From assembly GCA_964457925.1 (NCBI GenBank), contig CAYWGH010000001.1:558001-622000 (forward strand): a DNA stretch of 64,000 nucleotides, given 5' to 3'. The stretch is from Coneutiohabitans sp964457925. GTDB lineage: Bacteria > Zhuqueibacterota > Zhuqueibacteria > Zhuqueibacterales > Zhuqueibacteraceae. Both the position numbers and the translations under genes were made by a program. The notes beneath the pieces were generated by a model. The model was not told the origin of the DNA. It was given only the letters and a program-made list of their open reading frames with translations, and made no database searches. Of this stretch, positions 8,136-15,412 are shown one piece after another; position 1 is the first letter of the stretch; the number at the start of each line of letters is the position of its first letter.

Positions 8136-8903
8136 ATGAAAATCTCGATGTTCAACAAATTTGTTGGTATTGTGATAGTGTTCTTGTTGGCGTCCGGCAG
8201 TCCGGCTGTCCCGCCTGGCGGAACGTTCGACACCAAAACTAAAATCCGCATCGAAAAACACGGCATATGGGTGGAATCGGAAATTTCGCCGCAGGCGTTG
8301 TTGGCGGCGTTGCCGGCCATCGATCAAAATGCCGATCACCGTCTCGACGAAGCCGAACTTTCCGATAACAGCAATGCGATTCTGCTATATTATGCGAGCC
8401 ATGTCAAACTCGAATCCGAAGCGCGCCGGCTGACGGCGGACAGCACTTACTTTGCGTTCCGCTCGCCTGCTTCTCCGGATGCCGTGCCCGACCGCTTTTT
8501 CATTTATCATTGGTACGCCGTGCTGCGCCATCCGGGACGTTTGAAAATTTCCAATCAGTTGTTCACGGAATTGCCCTCCGCCCAGGCGGCGCGGCATCAA
8601 GGCGCGTTGATCAGCCGTGAAAATGTTTTGAGTTTCAAATTCCCCGGCGCTGCCGAGGACGAGAATCCGGTCGTTGCAGCAAACACGGCAGTGTTGTTTG
8701 AGATTTCCTCGGACGGGCGTGCGAAGCTGGTTTCGCCCGACAATAAAGTTGCACAAGCCGGCTATGTTTGGGTCGGTGTTGGTCTGGGCGGTTTGCTGCT
8801 GTTGCGTCTGGCCTCTGCTGCGCGCGCGCGCTGGGGGCGCAAGGAGCAGCTCGAAGTGGTTGAAGAAGAGGAGGAGATGGAAGAGAGTCCCGTGTACAGT
8901 TAA
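8136..8903 (+). CDS. Exported membrane-anchored protein with an EF-hand loop
   Basis: 255 residues. A signal peptide (residues 1-24) is followed by a domain with one canonical EF-hand calcium loop at 63-74 (DQNADHRLDEAE: D, N, D, D and E at positions 1, 3, 5, 9 and 12). A single transmembrane segment lies near 208-225 (WVGVGLGGLLLLRLASA), then a basic stop-transfer patch and a tail of consecutive glutamates. The topology suggests a periplasmic calcium-binding domain and a short acidic cytoplasmic tail. The EF-hand plus beta-rich N-terminal layout recalls the lumenal part of HupE/UreJ-type proteins, but the multi-spanning part of that family is missing. Function unknown. A strong terminator follows at 9063. 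Confidence 0.65.
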   Translation: MKISMFNKFVGIVIVFLLASGSPAVPPGGTFDTKTKIRIEKHGIWVESEISPQALLAALPAIDQNADHRLDEAELSDNSNAILLYYASHVKLESEARRLTADSTYFAFRSPASPDAVPDRFFIYHWYAVLRHPGRLKISNQLFTELPSAQAARHQGALISRENVLSFKFPGAAEDENPVVAANTAVLFEISSDGRAKLVSPDNKVAQAGYVWVGVGLGGLLLLRLASAARARWGRKEQLEVVEEEEEMEESPVYS

Positions 8904-9062
8904 TGCCACCTCTCCTGTGAAACTGGCAGCCGCCAGTTCATGTTTTGACTATGGGTGGAATGCGGACAATGGTTGCAAGGATCGGCGCGCCGGCCAGGAA
9001 CGGCTCCCGCGCAGTTCTGTCGCGCCACAGTAGTGCAGTGCCGACATTCTGATTGCAATATC

Positions 9063-9100
9063 AAAAGCCCCGGGCATGCGGTTGAATGCCCGGGGCTTTT
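9063..9100. terminator. Strong bidirectional terminator hairpin
   Basis: Perfect 15-base arms, 9063-9077 (AAAAGCCCCGGGCAT) and 9086-9100, around an 8-base loop, with A and T runs on both sides. It lies between the convergent genes ending at 8903 (+) and 9214 (-) and can serve both. Confidence 0.85.
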
Positions 9101-9213
9101 GATTTTGGAACGGTTGGTTTCAGAAGTTTGCCTTCTGCGGGTTTCATTGTTGGTACTATCTTGCCGGAATCGTTTTTCAATCTACGAAATTCTCCGGCTC
9201 ATAAACGGCAACC

Positions 9214-9747
9214 TCAATTACTCGAGTCGCGGGATGAAGAAATTTCGCCTTTTAAATCAGCAACAAATTCATTGTCCGGGCCAGTCATTTCGCACACAAA
9301 GGCGCCATTCCCATGCGCGCCGATAAACCTGCCAGTGCCGCCGGTGATGGAGAATTTTCCATTGAGGGTGATCTTCGCTGAATGAACGACGTTTCCTTCG
9401 TAGTCGAGATGAATTTTGTCGCCATTTGTTCCGGCCAAAACAATCTTGCCATACAAAACTTCGAGCATCGTTGGATTTGACGATACCGGCTCCGGACGGC
9501 CGCAATGCGCCAATTCTACCGCGGTGGCGCCGATTTGCGTGAATTGCCCGGTCCCGGCAAGATTGAGTGAAATCAAATCACCGGAACATGGTGCCAGCAG
9601 TGAAGCTGAAGCAGTTGTTTGGTTTTTGCCCGAAAACTGACCGGTAAAAGCAGTCATTTGCGCTTCTGGGTCGGATACCGGGTTTTCACTCGAACAGCCC
9701 ATGGCAGCAAAAAGCGCAAGCACGGCCGCAAATTTTGCGTATTTCAT
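9214..9747 (-). CDS. Lipoprotein of unknown function
   Basis: 177 residues. AAAAGGAGAGCGACC directly precedes the ATG at 9747. The lipobox is LFAAMGC (Cys18), so the mature protein is lipid-anchored. The mature part is beta-rich with Gly-Thr pairs; ITGGTGRFIGAHGNGAF resembles the repeat seen in allene-oxide-cyclase-like or DUF3224-like small barrels, a weak likeness only. Two Cys pairs could form disulfides. Two direct repeats lie about 90-125 bases upstream of its start and may control it. Confidence 0.65.
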   Translation of the reverse strand: MKYAKFAAVLALFAAMGCSSENPVSDPEAQMTAFTGQFSGKNQTTASASLLAPCSGDLISLNLAGTGQFTQIGATAVELAHCGRPEPVSSNPTMLEVLYGKIVLAGTNGDKIHLDYEGNVVHSAKITLNGKFSITGGTGRFIGAHGNGAFVCEMTGPDNEFVADLKGEISSSRDSSN

Positions 9748-9833
9748 GGTCGCTCTCCTTTTGACGAAGTAATTTGGTGAGTTGATACAATGAACTATTC
9801 GTCACCAAGCCACAAAAAGGGAGGCGAGAAATC

Positions 9834-9870
9834 TTTCACCTATGTCGCAAAGGTTTTCACTTATGTCGCA
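9834..9870. promoter_or_regulatory. Tandem 16-base direct repeat spaced by two helical turns
   Basis: TTTCACCTATGTCGCA at 9834-9849 and TTTCACTTATGTCGCA at 9855-9870 match at 15 of 16 positions and are offset by exactly 21 bases, so they face the same side of the helix. They lie in the 321-base space between the divergent lipoprotein gene (start 9747) and the antitoxin gene (start 10069). A tandem operator for a dimeric regulator is plausible. The rest of the gap has a possible promoter at 9987 and nothing else obvious. Confidence 0.5.
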
Positions 9871-9986
9871 TGAAAAAAAATGCCGCGCAACGTACCATGG
9901 GCTGTGTAAAGGCCAAGTGGTTGCTGAGTGATGAATGAGATGGGAGGGTTGAAAGAGAGTTACAGAAAGTTTTTTTAAGGCGGCGC

Positions 9987-10015
9987 TTGTAGGCTTGACT
10001 TTGAATGGTTATATT
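9987..10015 (+). promoter_or_regulatory. Probable promoter of the toxin-antitoxin pair
   Basis: TTGTAG at 9987-9992, a 17-base spacer and TATATT at 10010-10015, about 54 bases before the antitoxin start. The -35 box matches four of six consensus positions, the -10 box five of six. Confidence 0.45.
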
Positions 10016-10068
10016 ACGGTCGTAAAAACCAGACTAATCTCGAGCATCAAATTTATGGAGAGTTAGCC

Positions 10069-10404
10069 ATGCAACCTATTTTTCCTTCGGAAGACATTCG
10101 ACCGATCAGTCAACTTGGAGGGCACACGGCAAAATTTCTAAAAGACATTCAGAGAACGCGTCGCCCCATTTTTTTAACGAGCGAAGGCAAGGCCGCAGGC
10201 GTGCTAATCGCCGTTGAGGAATATGAACGCTTATTGGAGCGAATTGCCTTTCAAGAAACGGTTCTCACTTCCGAAGCGGAGGCTGATCGCGGTGAAGTTG
10301 TTCCGCACGAAGAATTTGAGAGGGAGTCGAAACGGTGGATCAAAGCAGCCAAGCGGCCAAAGAATACGAAATCGAATGGACAAAAACGGCGCAGCGATCG
10401 TTGA
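10069..10404 (+). CDS. Phd/YefM-family antitoxin
   Basis: 111 residues. The N-terminal half (SEDIRPISQLGGHTAKFLKD, then RRPIFLTSEGKAAGVLIAVEEYERL) is the DNA-binding Phd/YefM fold: a beta-alpha unit that binds its own promoter. The C-terminal 45 residues, rich in Glu then Lys/Arg, should be the disordered toxin-neutralising part. GGAGAG stands before the ATG. The last 70 bases overlap the toxin gene, so the two products are translationally linked. Expected to repress its own operon together with the toxin. Confidence 0.85.
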   Translation: MQPIFPSEDIRPISQLGGHTAKFLKDIQRTRRPIFLTSEGKAAGVLIAVEEYERLLERIAFQETVLTSEAEADRGEVVPHEEFERESKRWIKAAKRPKNTKSNGQKRRSDR

Positions 10405-10655
10405 GCGAGATTGTCCGGTACATCGCACAGGATAAGCCTGCGGCTGCGGAAATTTTTCGCCAGAAAATTTTTCAAAAAGTAGGTTTGCTCAGGCAATCGC
10501 CTTATTTGGGCCGAGTTGTGCCGGAGTTTGACAGCCCCACTCGCCGTGAATTGCTTTACGGTAATTATCGCATTGTCTATCGCCTCCGGCCAAGGCTCGG
10601 AAAAATTCAGATCATTGTTGTTTGGCACGGTAAACGGCTTTTACGGTTACCTTAA
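10335..10655 (+). CDS. RelE/ParE-family toxin
   Basis: 106 residues from a GTG at 10335, chosen because GAGAGGGAG lies about 10 bases upstream. The fold signature is complete: YEIEWTKTAQRSLSEIVRYIA, a two-helix hairpin, LRQSPYLGRVVPE, then RRELLYGNYRIVYRL and IIVVWHGKRLL. The RE..YGNYR..Y block is the conserved C-terminal beta-sheet of the ParE/RelE superfamily. ParE types poison gyrase and RelE types cut mRNA; the sequence fits the ParE branch slightly better, but this is a judgement. It is followed within 30 bases by the convergent end of the giant sensor gene. Confidence 0.85.
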   Translation: MDQSSQAAKEYEIEWTKTAQRSLSEIVRYIAQDKPAAAEIFRQKIFQKVGLLRQSPYLGRVVPEFDSPTRRELLYGNYRIVYRLRPRLGKIQIIVVWHGKRLLRLP

Positions 10656-10685
10656 CTTACCAAAGAGAATCCCCTACTGCAAAAG

Positions 10686-13600
10686 TTACCTGCTCTTCAC
10701 ATACTCCTTCGGGCTGCAGCCAAATTGCTCGTGAAAGCACTTCGTGAAATACGCCTGGCTGCCGAAACCGACTTGATACGCAATCTCCGCCACCGTGCCC
10801 GCGTCTTGCTTGAGCAATTCCACCGCGCGCGCCAAGCGCATGGAGCGGATGAATTGGCTGGGCGTCTGATCGGTTAGCGCGCGCAGTTTGCGATGCAATT
10901 GTGACCGGCTCATGCCCACTTCCCGCCCCCATTCCTCCACTTCGAAGTTTTCATCGTCCAGATGTTTTTCCACCACGGCTTTAACTTTGTTGAGAAAGAC
11001 TTCATCTTTCGGCGTAATCGCAATGTCTTGCGGCTTCAGCACGATCTCGCGGCTGAAGCGCTCGCGCAATTGCCGCCGCTGTTTGATGAGATTGTGCACG
11101 CGCGCGAGCAACTCTTTCGAGTCGAACGGTTTGATGAGATAATCATCCGCGCCGGTTTCGAGGCCGTGCACTTTGCTCTCGCTGTCCGCCTTCGCGGTGA
11201 GCATGATGATGGGCACGTGGCTGGTCTTCTCGTCGGTTTTCAAAATACTGCACAGCTCGTTGCCGTCGCGTTTGGGCATCATCACGTCGCTAATGATGAG
11301 GTCAGGAATAAGATCCAAAGCCTTTTGCACGCCATCCATGCCGTCAACCGCTTCGATCACTTTGAACGCGGGTTCGAGATATTGCCGGATGTATTGCCGC
11401 ACGTCGCGGTTGTCTTCGACGATGAGCACAATGGTTTCATCACTGGTTGCCGGCTCCTGGATTGATGGATCGGTGGATGGTCGGATTGATGGAAAATCAA
11501 AATCCCTCTCAATTGCCCCTTGCTCCTTGCCTCTTGCCTGATCACCGGCAACTTCTTCCGGCCTCAAATGCTCCTTGCCCAAGGGCAAGCGCAAGATGAA
11601 TCTTGTGCCACGCCCTGCTTCGCTTTCCACCAAAATCTCGCCGTGATGCAATTCCACCAATTCTTTGGTGAGCGCCAGGCCGATGCCCGTGCCCTCGTGT
11701 TCGCGCGTGTGCGAGGCATCGACTTGATAAAAGCGGTCGAAGACCTTGTCGAGTTGATCAGCGGGAATGCCGGGGCCGGTGTCTTTTATAGTGATCAGTA
11801 ACCAGTCATCAGTGATCAGTTGTTTGGGCGGTGACTGTTCACTGGTTACTGATAACTGAATACTGACTCTTCCTCCCTCCGGCGTGAACTTCAGCGCATT
11901 GGACAACAGATTCGAGACGATCTTCTCCAACTTGTCGCGGTCGAAATAGACAACGATGTTTTCTTCTTCTGCTGAAATGCTCAACGCGATGCGCTTGCGT
12001 TCCGCCGCCGAAGCGAACGAGAGCACGAGGCCCTTGATGAAGCTGACGATGTTCTCCGGCCGCGCTTGCAGCGACATGCGCCCGGCTTCGAGGCGCGCGA
12101 GATCGAGCAATTGATTGATCAAACGCAGCAGGCGTTGGCCGTTGCGCAGCATCATCGCATAGACTTCCTTGAGGTTGCCTTTGAATTGCTCTGCGTGCAA
12201 TTGTTCGAGCGGCCCGAGAATGAGCGTGAGCGGCGTGCGAAACTCGTGCGAGATGTTGGCAAAGAAGCGCGATTTGAGATGATCCAACTCCTTCATCTTT
12301 TCGGCTTCAACTTGCTCCAGCTTCAGTTGGTTTTTCAAGCGCATGCGGCTCAACTCATACCGCCGGCTGCCATACAACAAACTCGTGACCAGTAAAACGT
12401 AAAGTGCATACGCCCATTTTGTTTTCCACCACGGCGGCGTGATCGTAATCTGCAACGACGTGCCCTCTTCATTCCACACGCCGTCGTTGTTCGAGCCTTT
12501 CACGCGCAGCGTGTATTCGCCCGGATCGAGATTCGTGAACGTGACTTCGCGCTTCGTGCCAAGCTGAATCCAATTGTCGTTGAAGCCTTCAAGCTGGTAG
12601 GCATATTGATTCTTGAACGTGTTGCGATAACTCAACGCGGCGAACTCAAGGCTAATGATGTTGTCTTTGTATGAAACCTCGATGGCGTTCTTTGCTGCGA
12701 TACCCTTCTCTTCGATGGCAACACCTTCCGCATCGTCGGTGTTATAGCGTTTGAAAGCGGTGATCACCACCGGCGGAACGAACGGATTGCCTTTGATGCT
12801 ATCAGGAAGAAATCTTGTAAAGCCGCTGTTGTCGCTTCCAAAGAACATCTCACCTTCAGCGCTCTTATGCTGGCTGGGCATAAGAAACGAATTACTGGCC
12901 AGCCCATCAGTGACATCGTAGTTTCGAAAGGTTTTACTTTTTGGATCAAAGCACGACAGGCCATTGTTCGTGCTCAACCATAAGCGTCCGGCATGATCTT
13001 CTAATATGCCGCAGACTTGATTGTCGGGAAGCCCGTCTTTTGTCGTGTAATGCGTGAACTGTTCCGTCTCGTGATCAAAGCGATTGAGACCACCGCCCAT
13101 CGTTCCAACCCACAGCGTTGAGTTGTGATCAACGAGCAACGGCCCGACGTAGTTATGGTTAAGGCTGCGAGGGTTTTTCGGATCATGAATGAAGCGGGTG
13201 AACTGCCCGGTGTCGCGATCAAGGCGATTGACGCCATTCGCGCCGACCCACAGGATATTGCGCTCCAGAGAATCTTCGCAAATGCCCCAGACGGCATAGT
13301 CATTGAGGCTGTTGGGATTGTTTGCCTCGTACACAAAGCGTGTGAATTGCTCTTTTTCACGCTCGAACCGATTCAGCCCGCCGCCAAAAGTTCCAATCCA
13401 GAGGGTGCCGGCGCGGTCTTCATAAATCAGATTCACGAGATTGGCGCCAAGACTGTGAGGGTTTTCCGGATCGTGAACAAAATGGGTAAACTTTTTGGTG
13501 AAAGGATTGAATTGGTCGAGGCCTTTGTTCGTGCCAATCCATAACATGCCGAAACGATCCTGGCAAATTGCACGGGCTTTCAGGTCGCCAAAGCTGTCTG

Positions 13601-14861
13601 GATCCTTTGGGTTGTGGAAAAAATGAGTAACCTGTTTCGTTTGGGGATCAAAGCGGTCAAGCCCCTTTCTGGTTCCAACCCAAAGCGTACCGTTATGATC
13701 CTTGTAAAAACCTTGAGCGCCATTGTCGCTTAAGCTGTGAGGATTATCAGGCTCATGAGCAACTTTGGTGAATTGTTCCTTGCCACGATCCAGTTTGTTG
13801 ACGCCGCCGTTATAAGTGCCGACCCAGAGTATGCCCGAACGATCTTCGTCAATTGACCAGATCACATTGTCGCTCAAGCTAAAGGGATTTTTCGAATCAT
13901 GCTTAAAACGGATGAAGCGTTGTTGCTCGCGATCAAAGAGGTTCAAGCCGTTCCACGTTCCAACCCAGAGTAAGCCGTAACGATCCTCGAAAATTGTTCG
14001 CACGCTGTCACTGCTGAGACTGTGAGCACTTTTCGGATCGTGGAAAAAGGGCGTAAATCGCCCCGTCGCGCGATTAAATTTTTTGAGTCCCGCGCCTTCC
14101 GAGCCGGCCCAAAGCGTTCCGGCGCGATCTTCAAAAATGGCCGTAATCGGCATCGCTCTTACATCATACTCATAAGGAATGAACTGTTGTTTCTCTTTAT
14201 CAAACTTATTGAGCCAGCGCTCCGTGCCGATCCAAAGCGTGCCGCTTCGATCTTCGTAGAGCGAGGAGACCCAATAGCCGTGCAGGCTCGTCGAATCTTT
14301 GGGATCGAATTGAAACCGCGTGAACAGCTCCCGCTCGCGGTCGAATCTATTAAGCCCATCACTTGTCCCCACCCAAAGCGCACCCGAGCGATCTTCATAA
14401 ATGGCGAAAACGCCGCCGTTGCTCAAACTGTGCGGATTATTCGGGTCGTGTTTGAAGCGGGTAAACCGTTCGGTCTCGCGCTCGAAGCGGTTGAGACACG
14501 CGGCATTGGGATCGCCGGCCCAGAGCGTGCCGGTGTGATCTTCGTAAATCGCCCTCACCACGTTCGTCGCGATGGAAGTCGAATCGAACACGTCTTGTTG
14601 AAACGCGGTGAATTTATAGCCGTCGAATTTATTCAGCCCCGCCTGCGTGCCGAACCACATGAAGCCTTGCCGGTCTTGGAGAATGCAATAGACCGTACTC
14701 TGTGAGAGGCCGTGTTCGAGGCCGAGGTGTTCGAATTTGATGGATTGATTTTGGGCGAGCACACCAGTCCCTATTGTCAGCACGAACAAGAGACACAGGC
14801 GCGAAATTTTTGCCCCTGTGACTCTAAGGACTGCAGAAAAAAACGTGGCGACGAGTCTCAT
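10686..14861 (-). CDS. Hybrid two-component system: periplasmic propeller sensor, histidine kinase, receiver, AraC regulator
   Basis: 1391 residues, one of the largest classes of bacterial sensors. Signal peptide (about 15-36), then some 14 two-component propeller repeats of the pattern 'sL..n.v..i.eDr.G.LWvGt..GLnrfd' (about 40-690), a Y_Y_Y domain (about 725-800), one transmembrane segment (WAYALYVLLVTSLLYGS, about 815), HisKA with the phosphorylated His in FFANISHEFRTPL (about 870), HATPase with KDTGPGIP and GTGIGLALTKEL, a receiver with LIISDVMMP (Asp near 1190) and a C-terminal AraC-type DNA-binding domain (about 1285-1391). In Bacteroidota this type senses glycans and controls their uptake; no glycan gene lies next to it here, so the target is unknown. 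Heptameric repeats sit in two linkers (11459-11550 and 11794-11853). Confidence 0.95.
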   Translation of the reverse strand: MRLVATFFSAVLRVTGAKISRLCLLFVLTIGTGVLAQNQSIKFEHLGLEHGLSQSTVYCILQDRQGFMWFGTQAGLNKFDGYKFTAFQQDVFDSTSIATNVVRAIYEDHTGTLWAGDPNAACLNRFERETERFTRFKHDPNNPHSLSNGGVFAIYEDRSGALWVGTSDGLNRFDRERELFTRFQFDPKDSTSLHGYWVSSLYEDRSGTLWIGTERWLNKFDKEKQQFIPYEYDVRAMPITAIFEDRAGTLWAGSEGAGLKKFNRATGRFTPFFHDPKSAHSLSSDSVRTIFEDRYGLLWVGTWNGLNLFDREQQRFIRFKHDSKNPFSLSDNVIWSIDEDRSGILWVGTYNGGVNKLDRGKEQFTKVAHEPDNPHSLSDNGAQGFYKDHNGTLWVGTRKGLDRFDPQTKQVTHFFHNPKDPDSFGDLKARAICQDRFGMLWIGTNKGLDQFNPFTKKFTHFVHDPENPHSLGANLVNLIYEDRAGTLWIGTFGGGLNRFEREKEQFTRFVYEANNPNSLNDYAVWGICEDSLERNILWVGANGVNRLDRDTGQFTRFIHDPKNPRSLNHNYVGPLLVDHNSTLWVGTMGGGLNRFDHETEQFTHYTTKDGLPDNQVCGILEDHAGRLWLSTNNGLSCFDPKSKTFRNYDVTDGLASNSFLMPSQHKSAEGEMFFGSDNSGFTRFLPDSIKGNPFVPPVVITAFKRYNTDDAEGVAIEEKGIAAKNAIEVSYKDNIISLEFAALSYRNTFKNQYAYQLEGFNDNWIQLGTKREVTFTNLDPGEYTLRVKGSNNDGVWNEEGTSLQITITPPWWKTKWAYALYVLLVTSLLYGSRRYELSRMRLKNQLKLEQVEAEKMKELDHLKSRFFANISHEFRTPLTLILGPLEQLHAEQFKGNLKEVYAMMLRNGQRLLRLINQLLDLARLEAGRMSLQARPENIVSFIKGLVLSFASAAERKRIALSISAEEENIVVYFDRDKLEKIVSNLLSNALKFTPEGGRVSIQLSVTSEQSPPKQLITDDWLLITIKDTGPGIPADQLDKVFDRFYQVDASHTREHEGTGIGLALTKELVELHHGEILVESEAGRGTRFILRLPLGKEHLRPEEVAGDQARGKEQGAIERDFDFPSIRPSTDPSIQEPATSDETIVLIVEDNRDVRQYIRQYLEPAFKVIEAVDGMDGVQKALDLIPDLIISDVMMPKRDGNELCSILKTDEKTSHVPIIMLTAKADSESKVHGLETGADDYLIKPFDSKELLARVHNLIKQRRQLRERFSREIVLKPQDIAITPKDEVFLNKVKAVVEKHLDDENFEVEEWGREVGMSRSQLHRKLRALTDQTPSQFIRSMRLARAVELLKQDAGTVAEIAYQVGFGSQAYFTKCFHEQFGCSPKEYVKSR
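11459..11550. repeat. In-frame heptameric repeats in the kinase-receiver linker
   Basis: Two short tracts: GATTGATGGATCGGTGGATG followed by a second GGATTGATGG (11461-11491), and CCTTGCT CCTTGCC TCTTGCC (about 11518-11538), each with a period near seven. They encode the low-complexity linker DFPSIRPSTDPSIQEP and QARGKEQGAIERD between the ATPase and receiver domains without breaking the frame. Confidence 0.5.
11794..11853. repeat. In-frame hairpin repeat inside the kinase ATPase domain
   Basis: ATCAGTAACCAGT at 11794-11806 and its exact inverse ACTGGTTACTGAT at 11841-11853, with more copies of the CAGT(A/G)ATCAGT theme in between. In the protein this is SVTSEQSPPKQLITDDWL, an insertion between GGRVSIQL and ITIKDTGPGIP, at a loop that is variable in histidine kinases. 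Confidence 0.6.
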
Positions 14862-15412
14862 CGAGATCCACTCAGGTCATTTACCTGCAAAGACAAACTA
14901 AACGTTGATTGAGTCAGGAGAGAAGTAAATAATCAAAACGCGCGGCCCCATCTTCGCGTCAAGAATCTCATTTTGGGGAGTGGCAACAGCATAAAAACTT
15001 GCGGGAAGAATGTCAAGTGGAGTTTAACAGCTTCAAGAATGGCTCTGACGGCGACGTATAAATTGTCACGTGACCAAGTTGTGTGAATTTGGCGTGTCTT
15101 CTCAGGTTGGCATCCGAAGCAACCAGGAAAACGTTAATTGCTTATCAACGCTGCAAAGCAAATTAACACAATGCCCCACGACGAATCTCTCAACTTTAAA
15201 GTTAAATGCGACTTGCTATCTCGAAATAAAATGTTGAAAGCACTCGATTTTTAGAGCTTTACTCCATCCTCACAGGATTCTTTCAGAATGACATTCACAG
15301 TGAGTTGCAGCCATCATGCTGGAATCGGCGCGCAGCGAATTGAAGGCACGTGCCTTGCATTGCGACGGGATTGCCGCCTGCAATCGAATCATACCATGCG
15401 AAGGAGTTGACG
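14862..15412. other. Divergent intergenic region with palindrome and repeat end
   Basis: About 550 bases between the divergent sensor and peptidase genes. GTCACGTGAC at 15065-15074 is a perfect 10-base palindrome and a possible regulator site. At 15271-15296 the sequence CAGGATTCTTTCAGAATGACATTC matches the inverted end of the dispersed repeat at 50966-51055 (TGTCATTC end). No convincing promoter pair was found. No gene is supported. Confidence 0.45.

Noticed and set aside
8929..9045. GC-rich stretch with a look of a cobalamin-type riboswitch
   Set aside because: No B12-box consensus and no coenzyme-related gene downstream; a terminator follows directly.
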